Shown in pieces: positions 36,640-48,067 of a DNA stretch of 64,000 nt (the first letter of the stretch is position 1; each line of letters begins with the position of its first letter). The notes under the pieces are model-generated. The model did no database searches, had not been told where the DNA came from, and saw nothing but the letters and a program-made list of their open reading frames with translations. This DNA is from Chloranthus sessilifolius (taxonomy: Eukaryota > Streptophyta > Magnoliopsida > Chloranthales > Chloranthaceae). A program made the translations under genes and the position numbers. The DNA lies in the NCBI GenBank assembly GCA_021018995.1, contig CM037584.1, positions 175,044,317 to 175,108,316 on the forward strand, in the 5' to 3' direction.

Positions 36640-38320
36640 GGGTAACTTTTTTCGACACCCGTGCGGCGTCTCGCTGCCGCTACAGCGAGGTCAGCCTAAC
36701 TCAGATACCAGTTTATCATAAAGCGTAACCTAATATTGGTTATCACGCCTGTGCCACATCTCACTGCCGCGCACAGCGAGACCTCATATCCAACCATCAC
36801 TCTGATACCACCCGCCTAGAGGACGGGAACTCCCGCATCGTGGTTGCCTTCACTCGAGGCAAACCCACTCAATGCATTGTGTCTACTCGCGACACACATG
36901 CAGCACCTCAGTACCACTTGGCTTGTCCAGCTTCACCCTGTGCAGTGCACTAGTTCCTCGCTTAAGACAAAGGCATGCCTCTCTTCATGCCATCCAAGCC
37001 AACCAACATGCGTGGTCCACGCGACCAGCACGCTAGGGGTAGCATGTAGCTCTTCATGCTCTCCAAACCAAGCATCGTGTGAGGCCAGCACGACCGGCAC
37101 ACTTCTGCTCCAGGCCCTCAGCTAGTGTGCGCCACTGCGTCCCACCTAGCCCTTGAGTGCCCCAGTGAGGCCACCGACCCATGTGCACCGCGACGCCAGC
37201 ACGGGGCCACATGATAGCCTCACCCCAGGTGACACACGGCATCGCGCGGTAGCCGCATTCTTTGCAGCGATGTTCTAGGCCCACCCCTAACCTAGAAAGC
37301 ACATGCGCTCGTCCCGCAACGCAAGGCCCCATGTGTGGGAGAATAGCTCCACAGCTCCCTTCTCCCTATATATGGTCTAAAGACCAACTTAGGCAAAGTA
37401 GCAGAAAACCCTCAAACCTATTGGTTTGTCATATCCCCATGGCACACGATCTCCTGCCCATGGCACACACCTGCAAAGGTGGTGTCTTGCCATTAAACAT
37501 GGCACACGATCCTCTGACCGTGGCACCCAGTGCCATCCTCCAAGCCCACATGGCTTGCGAGGTCACGCATCAGCGTCTCTTGCGACCGTGTCGCGTCCGT
37601 GTCGCGTCCGCATCGCGACTACGTCACGAGGCCCTCATGGCCCCATGTCCAACATAGCACTGCATCGCGACCATGTCGCGTCCGTGTCGCGACCATGTCG
37701 CAAGGCCCTCATGGCCTCATGGCACCACATGGCGTACCCTCATGGCACCGCATCACGTCTAAGTCGTGACTGTGTATCGCGTTAACTCGACACCATATCG
37801 AGTCCGTCATTGCACCCAGATGCCGCGTGCCCTCTTAGCACCGCATCGCGTGCACTCCTGGCACCGCATCGCTTGCCATACAAGCCAGATGTCGCGTGTC
37901 CTCTTGACACCACATCGCGTGCCACCATGGCACCGCCTCATGTGCCTTAGCACTTGGACGTCGCGTGCCCTCTTGGCACCACGTCGCGTGCCCCAACGCG
38001 AAGCACCGCACTACGTGCCTTATGGCACCAAGACGTCGCGTGCCCTCTTGGCACCACGTCGCGTGCTCATACGCAGAGCACCGCACTACGTGCCTTATGG
38101 CACCAGGACGTCGCGTGCCCTCTTGGCACCACGTCGCGTCCTCCACCACGAAGCGCCGCATTCTAAGCCCTTCACGCGTCTAGCCACCATACTAGACCGC
38201 AGCTTAGTTCGGTCACCGTCGCATCATGCATCAGGGACTCATGCACATGTCACAGGGCCACATGCCTCTGCGCGCACGCGTGCTACACGACTAGCTTATA
38301 AGGTTCGCTTGCCTTCTTGC
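36640..38320. repeat. CpG-rich block with TCGCG minisatellites
   Basis: Strikingly GC- and CpG-rich against its surroundings. The right part contains TCGCGTGCCCTCTTGGCACC-type words; between about 37,966 and 38,160 they form roughly three units of about 70 bp. The left part has CATGTCGCGTCCGTGTCGCG words. Long frames occur on both strands only because the repeat lacks stops; their translations are repetitive and look like no protein. It lies between the two host genes. It could be a satellite-like repeat or part of an unrecognised element. Confidence 0.65.
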
Positions 38321-38388
38321 TAGCTAAGTGCCCAATTCCAAGGTCGTCATGCCTTCATGCTAGCGCACAGATTAATGAGGCCGTCACA

Positions 38389-38412
38389 CCTAGCCCTAGC
38401 CCTAGCCCTAGC
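38389..38412. repeat. CCCTAG hexamer run
   Basis: Three to four copies of CCCTAG, followed by GGCCTGGGCC. Related CCTAG/CCCTAA words recur inverted at 38,650-38,700 beyond the AT repeat, so the whole 38,389-38,705 stretch may be one palindromic dispersed repeat. It is not the plant telomere unit. Confidence 0.5.
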
Positions 38413-38494
38413 AGGCCTGGGCCAGTATTTGGGCTTTCAAACATTACCATTTTTATTTCTATGCTAAAAATAAAAAAATTAAAAAACAAAATAA

Positions 38495-38500
<6 letters not shown>

Positions 38501-38575
<75 letters not shown>
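38501..38575. repeat. (AT)n microsatellite
   Basis: About 75 bp of uninterrupted AT dinucleotides. Confidence 0.95.
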
Positions 38576-38578
<3 letters not shown>

Positions 38579-38705
38579 AAATAATTTTAAATTAAATTGT
38601 AATATAATACATGAAAAAAGGATAGTTATATTTTGAAAATTAAATAGGGCGGGCCTAGTTTTAGCCTTAGCCCTAACATTTAGGCCAGCCAGCCCTTGGA
38701 CAGTC

Positions 38706-39308
38706 CTATTAAGCGCCACAAAATAAATGGGTGGCTACCATGATTGTCAAAATCTGTTTTAGCCATTAATTTCTGGCCCATATAGCATCTTTAATTACAG
38801 AGCAACCCCAAGTCCCAAAGCCAACTCCTCAACCATATACTAGTCATTGAGAACCACGAGTCTTTGAAATACTGATTTATATATATATATAAAATTCTGA
38901 AAGAATTTTCCTGAAATATTTAGAAATCTTTACTTCGTGTTGCCAAGTCAAATTTGCACTTCATCAAGTGATTCTATCCATCCGATCAATCTTCTTTCTG
39001 TTGGTAAATGTCACAATGAATAGGTCCGTAAAATGCTTGTTTGATTTTATTAACCTCAACACCATTTAGTGAACAAAACCTTTCTTTTGGAAGCATCTAT
39101 CGTACAAAATTCATAGGCATTTTTCATAAAAATATACAAAAGAGAAATTCAGTTAAATCCAAAGAACTCCCAAATATAAAGCAAATGCTGCATTATCCAT
39201 TAGGGGATGCAGATAAATCAACTTCGCTTACATTTTCGCCGTTCCTGAAAACAAAAAGGACAAATATATGTGCTCAAAATTGGTGCAGAGACAGATCCAA
39301 AAAGGCAA
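38706..39308. other. Intergenic / 3' flank of the CMSS1 gene
   Basis: Sequence downstream of the CMSS1 stop codon, likely including its 3' UTR. AT-rich with several AATAAA-like words on the minus strand; no particular polyadenylation site can be singled out. Confidence 0.4.
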
Positions 39309-39435
39309 TCATTCCTCTAAAGGAGCTGCAGTTTTTATCTCGGTGCCTTGTATTTGGCCATAGAGACAGATCCGTAGATCACCTTGAAGAAACAGCTGAT
39401 GGAAGTGAGTCTTATACAAATCCCAGAATTTGCCA
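39309..39435 (-). CDS. CMSS1: CMSS1-like protein, last exon and stop
   Basis: 127 bases, acceptor GTCCATTGCAG|TGGC. It reads GKFWDLYKTHFHQLFLQGD, then LRICLYGQIQGTEIKTAAP and ends LEE before TGA at 39,309-39,311. FWDLYK and LLQGDLRICLYG are family hallmarks near the C-terminus. The exon is intact and ends in an ordinary stop. Confidence 0.87.
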
Positions 39436-39673
39436 CTGCAATGGACAGCATTAGAAGAACAATAAGTTATCGGAATTTTTTTTTGTTTTGATCGGTAGAG
39501 ATCAAGCCATCTTCATCAACCCTTGTCCCATCTATTTGGAATGGGCATTGTAATCTCTCATTGTCAACTCAATTTCTGTGGGAGGCTGCAACCCTAGGTT
39601 GACTTGGATTTATAATGGCTCACTTTAGGGAATTTGACGGAATTTTTACAACCAGCCATTAAGCTTACGCTAA

Positions 39674-40098
39674 GAGCATCTCCAAAGGAGCTCTTCAAAT
39701 CCAACGTGGCACCTCAAACGGCTATATTTGCTATTTGAAGAGTCTCTTCTCCCTTTCCAACCCATGCTTCAAATCCAACGTGGATTTGAAGACTTGATTT
39801 CACTCTTCAAATTTGAAGAGTTGCTATTCCCTCTTCAAATTCAAATATAATGTTATTTTAATAAAAAAGTGTGACCATTGAAGATAGAGAAAATAATAAA
39901 ATTAAATAAAAAATAACTAAATAAATAATATTTTGGACAGACCCAACATCCCGAGCTCTTCAAATTCAAACCCACTAAATAAATAATATTTTGGACAGAC
40001 CCAACATCCCGAGCTCTTCAAATTCAAACACACTCTTCAAATGTGTGCCACATCACTAGTTGAACGGCTAGTTTTGAAGAGCTGCTTTGGAGATGCTC
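39674..40098. mobile_element. PIF/Harbinger-like (Tourist-type) MITE in the last CMSS1 intron
   Basis: 425 bp, terminal inverted repeats GAGCATCTCCAAAGGAGCTC / GAGCATCTCCAAAGCAGCTC, flanked by taa on both sides (39,671-39,673; 40,099-40,101), the 3-bp duplication typical of PIF/Harbinger. Inside, a unit of about 62 bp containing TTTTGGACAGACCCAACATC is tandemly duplicated (about 39,915-40,035). The GAGCATCTCCAA terminus is common among plant MITEs. Confidence 0.8.
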
Positions 40099-40473
40099 TA
40101 AAACCCCTCCTTTTTTATCCAGGGTTGGGCTGGCATTGGGAGAGGGATTTTAAGGGATTTTCAAATTTTCACACCCAGCTTTCATCTGGTCTCGGGACCG
40201 GTATTAACGGAGTTACAAAGGATGAATAGACAGTGTTATAATGTGGTATTTTTTATCAAGATATGAAAAATCATATTCTGTTGGGATATCAAACAGAAAA
40301 AATTATTTATTTTCAAATAATAGATCAACAAAACCAAGAATTTTTTAAGAATCTGGTAATCAGATCCACCAGAATAAAGCAATTTTTTGGATTGATTGCA
40401 AAAAAATTTAAATTTAGCTGTATTCATATTAATTCAGAAATGCAAAGAAAAGGAATGCAAAACTAAGCCAAAC

Positions 40474-40587
40474 CTGACTTGTGGAAGAGTAAATAGGGAG
40501 TATCCCTTGGCATCTGTGTGCAGGTCAAGCACAACCACTGATAATCGTGACAGCTCCAATGCATCCATGTCGATCAACTTTTTGATC
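40474..40587 (-). CDS. CMSS1: CMSS1-like protein, exon IKKLIDMDAL
   Basis: 114 bases, acceptor TTTTCCAG|GATC, donor AGTCAG|GTTTGG. It reads IKKLIDMDALELSRLSVVV, then LDLHTDAKGYSLFTLPQV. The VVVLD stretch sits where a DEAD-box helicase has its DEAD motif, but here it continues LHTD. That is expected of this family, which keeps the fold without the ATPase motif (inference). It begins by completing the Arg codon of the TPSR exon. Confidence 0.87.
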
Positions 40588-41656
40588 CTGGAAAAGAAAC
40601 AGAGAGAAGCGGCACCAAAAAGCAAGTGATGTTAGATATAGAAATTCATAACTAAAGAAGTTTAAAAAATTTAATTAAGGATATCTTGTCAAATAAAATG
40701 AAAATGAAGAGCAAATGATAGAAGTTTGTTTCATTAGTAAAGAAAAAGCAGCCCAAGTATAAGTTTTACAAAACTTAGACAAGACAAAAAGATGAAGCAT
40801 TCTACATGGGAATTCAATTTGTTCATCAAGCATCATTTCTTCAGGCATGCCAATTTTGTTGAATGCAAAGTTAGGCAGCACTAAATAGGAGCAAATTGGC
40901 TACCAGTGCAGTAACAAATTGCTCATCTTCCATACAAGTATAATTAGGGGTGCGTAAAAATAAACAATAAAATTTTAAAAATTATACATTATTAAAATTA
41001 AAAGCATCCAGAAATGTACAAACAGCCTTTTTTACCATATCTGACCAAGGAGGTTCCATACGCTGGTGATCCAATAGTGTGTCAGAAAATATTACAAAGA
41101 GCTCAAAGCTAGAGGTAGAAGTTCATTTGAAAGACGAGGAAAGTGTGGTAAGGGGTTCAGGCATTTCAGGCCACCACAGACTGCATTATACTATCTGATG
41201 ATAGATGGATAACATAGAATATGGCCGATGTAGATCGTCTTTTTGGTACATTGCCTAAAGGGTTGCAGTTATTGAACTCTGTAAATGTAACCAATATGTG
41301 AAGGATGAGAATAATCGTTCCATATATTGGATGAGGCTGAGGACGTGGAAGAGAAAATGTTGTCCAGGTGTTGATATGCGATTACAGTAAGACTACTGGA
41401 GGACTAGAGAGAGCATCAATTTTGGTTCCTGTGTAGCCAACTGTCTTCATTTTGTCAATTTCCCTAGCGGACATAGAGATTTTGAAAACAGTAACAAATA
41501 GTGTGCCGAAGACAGTAACAGAGAACTTCTCAGGCAAGGTAGTTTTATAACATTCTTATGGGAAGTGTTAAAACATATGTATGCATGTCAACAGGCTGTA
41601 TCGGCCCAAGTAAGGCATCATATAAGCTTGGCCCATTGAGTCAGATCAGGCATGAA
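40588..41656. other. CMSS1 giant intron, left end: no feature recognised
   Basis: About 1 kb of AT-rich intron sequence with no visible element border or exon. Confidence 0.4.
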
Positions 41657-41886
41657 CATGGGTTAAAATGCCGGAAAACCGGTACGTATCGTCCGGTCAA
41701 AAAATCGGTACGTACCGGACGATACGTACCGGAACAGTAAAAAACCGGACGATACATTGAATGTATCATCCGGTATTACACATATAAAAGGGTGATACGG
41801 TACTTTTAATGTACCGTATCGTCCACCTCCGATACCGATACGTATCGTCCGATACGTATCGGTATCGGACGATATTTTGATCCATG
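41657..41886. mobile_element. hAT-like MITE copy 4
   Basis: 230 bp, CATGGGTTAAAATGCCGG ... GATATTTTGATCCATG, with perfect 8-bp duplication ggcatgaa (41,649-41,656 and 41,887-41,894). It holds GATACATTGAATGTATC and repeated GATACGTATCGG palindromes. In the CMSS1 intron. Confidence 0.85.
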
Positions 41887-42048
41887 GGCATGAAGCACCC
41901 GACCCGAAAGGTCAGGTTGGGTTGGGAGGATTTGGATTTTGGTCCAACCCTACCTGACCAACCTGGTTTTCGGTTGGGTACGGTCTGGTCAGGTCAATAG
42001 CTTGGATTTTGGCTCAACCCACCCTGACTCAACCTGAACTGTTGACAG

Positions 42049-42467
42049 CTAAGAAACATGGATACGGGACACGGGTACGGCAATACGATAATTTTCAAAA
42101 AAATCAAGATACAATACGTGGGGAATACGGGTATATAAAAATTATTTTTTTACATATTTTTAGGTATATTTTAGGTTAGTAAACGTTAAGACGAAGAAGA
42201 AAACGAAAAAGAAACAAAACTTATAGTAATTTCGAATGGGTAAGCGCACGCTGGCAGGCTCCCAGGTAGGTTCCTTCAATTTCCTCTTCTTCTTCTTTTC
42301 AGAAAAACCCTAAATCCCAAACTCGAAGTCTGTTCTTCTTCCTCTTTTAATTTATTTTTTTTCTAAAATGCCTAGGATACGCATGCAGCTGTATCCCTCA
42401 AGTATCGATATCCGACACGGATAAGATACGGATATGTTGCCAAAAATGGAGTATCCATGCTTCCTTG
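42049..42467. mobile_element. Second hAT-like MITE type
   Basis: 419 bp with imperfect terminal inverted repeats CTAAGAAACATGGATACG and CAAGGAAGCATGGATAC, flanked by a perfect 8-bp duplication gttgacag (42,041-42,048 and 42,468-42,475). The terminal CAAGG fits the hAT consensus CARNG. The interior carries GATACGGG / GGATACGG words. No ORF. Different from the CATGGATC family, although both share CATGGAT near the end. Confidence 0.75.
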
Positions 42468-42929
42468 GTTGACAGCCTAAAATACCGTCACCGCATCAAA
42501 GTAGGTGGAGTCAAGCAAATAGGCCTTTTCAAAGAAAGAAGCAAAAAGGATAAGTCTTAGTCATTTAAGACAAAGGTTGAGGCTTTTTGTATGCCCTGGA
42601 TGGTAATTGAGGTGAAAAGCCCACTATGGCGTGCATTTATGAGGCCATGGATAACATCTGTCTGCTAGAGAGGTACATGGAAATAATAAACGCAACTAGA
42701 GACAACTGGGATAAATCTTGTTTGACCAAATTATAGCTATATTTCCATTAAATATACGAGCATAATGGATGGAAGCGCCTAGCAAGGCACAAAGCCCAAA
42801 GGGAGAAAAAATAAAATACAACAAACAAAACACGAATAAGATAACTGCAAAAAAGATCAGCACACAAAGTGGCTCAAAACTGGGAAAAAAAAAAAGAGCA
42901 GGAGAGTGAAACAGAGAGAGAGTTCCTAC

Positions 42930-45028
42930 GACCATTCTCCCACTCCAACAATATCTCAGTCACTAACCCCGCTGTACACAAGGGAGACGAGAAACACCAC
43001 CAGCAAAGGTCATTAATAATAGCATCGAAGACCGATTTGAGTCCAGAATTTCATTTCAAAGATCCTTCAATTACGCATTTAAGCTCCTTCCAGATTTCCC
43101 AAATGATAGCTATTGGGAGTGATATCCAAATGATGGCCAAATTTCCTTCAATGATACCATCAAACTAGCCAGCCAGAACTTTTTTTTTTATCAGTAAAAA
43201 GTAACAGTATATTGAAACACAGCAAAGCGCTGAGAACCCAATACAACAGACACCACAACAAGATCAAAGGAAAACGGGTGAACCCGACAACGAAAAAAAG
43301 AAAGAGAAGCCAGCCAGAACTAAGGCACGGGATTCACCTAGGCAATAGCTCAACCCAACCCAAGCTCGAAAACTATCCCAAATCCGGCTTGCAAACTCAC
43401 ATCATAAAAACAAATGCCCCACCAATTCCTCCTACATGCCACAAAACTTATATTCCACCAGAACATCCATACCTCTCTTTCCCGGTTGAATACATATCAC
43501 CACACTCCACCATGCCACTTCCCACATAAAGATCATAACTCTATATGGAGCCCCATATCTCCACATAGCAATCAACAGTTGATCCCCCAAAGGTCTTCCA
43601 GAAAGACTTAACTGAAAACAAGTCTTTCTTCTCTAAATCCTAGACCCTACTATCATGGTAATCGCTCTGAAGGATCTCCCACTCATACTGATTCGGGATA
43701 CAAAGTCCTTAATCTCCCCCAAATTTCTTCAGAGATGGATATTCCATCCACTGCCATTTTTAGCCTATCCCAATAATCTGCAACCGTCATATTTTTGCAC
43801 CTCGACAGCTATAGGTCAATTTAAATCTCCAGCCTAAGGACACATTCTCACCCTATTTATCCAAACCATAGTTACCAAAATCAGCGGGGGTTTTTTTTGA
43901 AAAAAAAAAATAGTTTAAACGCATTCTTTTACACAACATTGCTATCACCTCTAAAACAAGTAAAGAAAACATTTTTTTTTTCTGAAAAAGTGTGATTTTT
44001 GCGTTATAAACTTGTTTTCTATGAAATTTTTCATATTTTCATTACTTTTCCTCGATTTTTTCTCATTTTCCCCAAATTTGCGCGATTTTTCCCCCATTTT
44101 TTTTGTCTTGCTGATTTTCCAGAATTCCTACTTGGTAACTATAATCCAGAAAGGAAGCAAATCCTATGACCCTCTCCAAAGCTTAAAACACTCCTCAAAC
44201 TTATTCCCAACTCTTCAGACTCCTTGCCACCAACCCGAAATTCCTTGTCCCCCAGGATCCACAATTGACTATCCATAACAGTCCCTACCGTACTCCCCAT
44301 CCCCCCCCCCCCCCAACCCCCGAAAAAATAATAATAATAAAACTTCTTTCATACTCACTTCTACATTTCCATAACCACTTTCCCAACAGTGCCATGTTGG
44401 TCCATTTTAGTGGCTTGATCCCCAAGCCTGCATCTTCTATTGGAAGTCTAGCCACATCCCAATTCACCACATGCACCTTCTCTTTTACACCATTCCCACT
44501 ACAATGAAAGTCCCTTTGAATTTTTCCAGTCTTTCCACCAGTATGGATGGGAATTTGAACATATACAATGCATAAATGGAGAAGTTTGAAAGTGTGTCCC
44601 TATCAAGTGAACCCTACCCTAATGATAACAAGGCCCCTTTCCATCCAACCAATTTCCTATCAAACCTCTTGATTATATGATCCCACTGATTCACTCTTCA
44701 TTTCCCCATTAATTAGTACCAAGAACCATGTCGATTATAGACATCCCCTTATCCATTTTCTTCATTTTTGCACAAAACCAAACCTATGCATCTTGTAATC
44801 TCGAAACTCTCATTCATATATCATACACCTTTTCCAAGTCAAGTTTACGGATCACTCTTGGCATTCTCACCTTGTGCCTACTACCAACACATTCATGTGC
44901 AACCACCATGCTATCCGATAGTTGCCAACCATAAAAAATGTGTATTTTGGTTATGGGAGATGATAGTCCCAATGAGAGGTCAGAGATGATTAGCTGACAC
45001 TTTGGCAATGATTTTGTATACACTTCCC
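42930..45028 (-). mobile_element. L1 LINE a, 3' part
   Basis: Decayed L1-type LINE on the minus strand, interrupted by LINE b. Recognisable are VNWDVARLPIEDAGLGIKPL and MALLGKWLWK (44,330-44,470), part of the region after the reverse transcriptase, and GSVYKIIAKVSANHL at the right edge, the reverse transcriptase block that usually follows DYRPISL. Multiple stops and shifts. A poly-C run (44,301-44,314) lies inside. The exact 3' end is not clear. Confidence 0.65.
43181..43307 (-). mobile_element. 127-bp 5'-truncated LINE tail with perfect target duplication
   Basis: Starts (plus strand) with a T run, the complement of an A tail, then ATCAGTAAAAAG and CAGCAAAGCGCTGAGAACCC, which resembles the 3' end of LINE b. 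Both sides carry the identical 14-mer agccagccagaact (43,167-43,180 and 43,308-43,321). This is a classic severely truncated LINE insertion. The unmutated duplication suggests it is young. Confidence 0.85.
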
Positions 45029-48000
45029 AATAATTTTATTTTTTTTATCAATAATAAAGATGATATAAAAACCAGCAAGGCGCTAAAACCATATACAATC
45101 TTGCGACACAAAATCAAAGAAAAAGCATTAAACAACAGACACGACACAGATCCCCACGAGCATATCCCCTTAACCCGGGTCCCACAGAAAATTGTAGCTG
45201 TTGTCCCCATCTCCTCCACGCACACCCCAGAGAGAAACGAACTCCGAAACCACCCTAATAACCATCCCGGCAGGTTTGGCTTTGCCTTCGAAAATTTTGC
45301 GGTTCCGCTCGCACCATAAACACCACAACGGCGAACATCGTCGCCCTCCAAAACCCCCTATCCCCCCCCCTTCACCTTCGCCGCTTCCCAGCTCAACATT
45401 AACAGGTAAGGAGACTAAGGCATTGTCCAGGATATATCAAAAGCTTTTAATATGGCTCCCCACACCTCATCGGCCACACGACAATGGAGGAAGAGATGGG
45501 CAGCGGACTCCTCCCCGTCATAGCACATAACACACGCAGTTGGGACGTCATTTCCCTTCCGAATCAGCTGGTCCCTGGTAAGTATTTTATCCTTGCACAC
45601 CGTCCAAACGAAGAACTTAATCTTGAGAGGGATGGGTTCCTTCCACAACCATTTACCATCAAACCGGATAAGCGGGCGGCGCGAATACCAGCCGTATAGA
45701 GCTTTGACGCTGAACTTCCCCTCTCGATTCAGGTCCCAAATTTTCTGATCAGCCCTTAAATTGTTCTGCTGCGCCCGATATAGCCTACTCAGCAAGTCCA
45801 AATAGCTCCCCACCTCGTTGTCCCTGAGGCGCCTTCTGATGACTACATCCCAAATACTCTCCCCACTATCGAACAAAACGAACTCATCAATCCTACCACT
45901 CGGGTTCGATGAAAGGGCATAGATATCCGGGAAGGTAGCTCTAAGTGGATCAACATCCAACCACGGATCTTCCTAGAAGCGAATGTCGGAACCACACCCC
46001 CAGCTGTATCGCACTCCTTTAGCCAAAGCCTCCAAGTATGGGAAATATCTCTCCACCACGGCGAGGTATTCCTGTGAGTAGACAGACCAATCCCCCAGCT
46101 CCCCCAGGAAAGACCATACTTGTCACACAAAACCAACCACCAGAGACTACCCCTCTCCTCCTCCTTTTCCGCTCTCCAAATCCACTTTCCGAGCATTGCC
46201 AAGTTGGATCTCTTGAGATTTGGATCTGACCCCCATAGCGGGAAGGCGCGTGTCCCAATTGACGAGGTGATACCACCTATTCAAACCTGCCCCCTCCCAC
46301 AGGAACGACCTCTGAATACGCTCCAATCGATCAATAATTTTAGTGGAGCATCTAAACATGGACAAGAAGAAAATGGGGATCGACGAGAGCACCGCTTTAA
46401 CCAAGACTAGCCTTCCCCCACTACTCAGCAACCTACCTTTCCATGACGACAACCGCTGCTCAAATTTCTGCACCACCGGGAGCCAGTCGCGACACGTGGG
46501 ATTTCTGATCCCGAGAGGCAATCCTAGGTATCTAATGGGCAGCCCCTTAATGCGGCACCCAACCGAACCAGCCATGGAAGTTAGCGAATCATCCTCCACC
46601 CTAATACAGTAGATTTAAGGAGGTTAATCCATTGGCCCGACACCGCCTCATAGATGGAGAGAACATCAGCCATAGTGCGGAGTTCCGTCCCATCAACTTT
46701 CCCAAATAAGATTGTATCGTCCACATACTGAAGGTGTGTAATAAATCTCCCCTGGTCTCCAACTCTGATGCCAGTAAGCATGCCCAATACCCTCGCCTGC
46801 CCGATCAGTCCGGATAAAGCCTCCCCACCATATTAAAAAGAAAGGGGGATAAAGGATCACCCTGCCTGAGACCCCTGGAACTCTTAAAATATCCCGTCGT
46901 TGTCCCATTTATCAGCACCGAGAACCATGGAGAGGAGTAGCATCCGCGCATTCACTTCCTCCAAGTGGCACCGAACCCCAACCTTTGAAGCATATACTCT
47001 AAATTCCCCCAGCTGGCCCAGTCATAAGCTTTTTCCATGTCCACCTTCCAGACTACAGCCGGCCTGCGGAGAGCATATGCCGAGTGAATGGTCTCATTAG
47101 CAACTACCACAAGGTCCATAAGCTATCTACCATGGATGAAAGCTCCCTGATTGCCGGATATGATAGTGCCCATCACCCTCTTAAGCCTGTTGGCCAACAC
47201 CTTCGCAATAATCTTGTAGGCGCAGTTGATCAGGCTGATCAGTCGGTAGTCGAAAATATTCTCAGCCTTGTGTATCTTGGGGATGAGGGTAATAAAGGTA
47301 GAATTAAGTGCTCTCCCAATAAAGCCAGTGGAATGAAACTCATGGAAAACCTCCATCAGTTCCGCCTTAATAATCTCCCAAAACGCGCGGTAGAATTCCA
47401 TAGTAAACCCATCCGGCCCCGGTGATTTATTGCTGCCCCCAAATTTAATCGCGGTCCACACTTCATCTTCCGTAAATGTACCTTCCAGCCCCCTACTGAC
47501 CTCGTCCGAAATGGATGTGAATTACAGCCCATCCAAAACCGGCCTCGGGAGACCCTCATTAGTGTACAGTCGCGCATAAAAATCCACGATATTATGCCGC
47601 ACCTCATCATGACCCAAGTACTCCACTCCATCCACAATGATATTCCCCAAATACTTCTATTTGTTGCGAGCATTCGCAACTGCGTGGAAATACTTCGTGT
47701 TGGCATCCCCTTCTTTGAACCACCGAGCCTTCGCTTTCTGCATCCAAAAAACTTCCTCCGCCCTACAAGTCTCACTGAACTCCGCCTTTATTTGCATTCT
47801 AGCCTCCCTCTCGTCTGTTGAAAGATTTCTGGTTTCCTTCAAATTATCTAACACTTTCAGCTTTGAGAGCAAATCCTCCTTTCTAACATGCACCTTTCCA
47901 TACTCATCCCTATTCGAGCCCTTAATTTTGTCATTTGATCGACGAAGCTAAGTGATGAACAGATAAGCAGCCGTCCCATTCGGCACAGGTTCCGCCCACC

Positions 48001-48067
48001 ACCCCCGAACCTTCTCCTGAAAAATGATTGATCTAAACTCCTCAATTCTTTCCACGCCATCTTCCTT
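45029..48067 (-). mobile_element. L1 LINE b, 5'-truncated, nested in LINE a
   Basis: About 3.0 kb on the minus strand. The 3' end is an A-rich tail at 45,029-45,050. From the right: the linker after the endonuclease (EVFWMQKAKARWFKEGDANT near 47.7 kb), reverse transcriptase at about 46.6-47.5 kb with LQYVDDTILFG, then a C-terminal zinc-ribbon region with CVMCYDGEESAAHLFLHC (about 45.4-45.6 kb). The endonuclease is missing through 5' truncation. Reading frames carry a few shifts. Short similarity cttcc at both junctions may be what is left of a duplication. LINE a resumes at 48,068. Confidence 0.8.

Noticed and set aside
37950-38165. Regularly spaced repeats resembling a CRISPR array
   Set aside because: The units are contiguous tandem repeats with diverged rather than unique spacers, in plant nuclear DNA with no cas genes.
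37054-38323. Several open frames up to 185 codons in the CpG-rich block
   Set aside because: The TCGCG repeat simply lacks stop codons in several frames on both strands. The translations are repetitive and show no domain.
38389-38412. Interstitial telomere
   Set aside because: The unit is CCCTAG, not the plant telomere unit CCCTAAA, and it has only three to four copies.
38317-38719. Frames ending in long Ile-Tyr repeats
   Set aside because: Translation of the AT microsatellite.
39041-39454. A 137-codon plus-strand frame over the last CMSS1 exon
   Set aside because: The minus strand holds a spliced exon with family-specific words and correct phase; the plus frame has no recognisable content.
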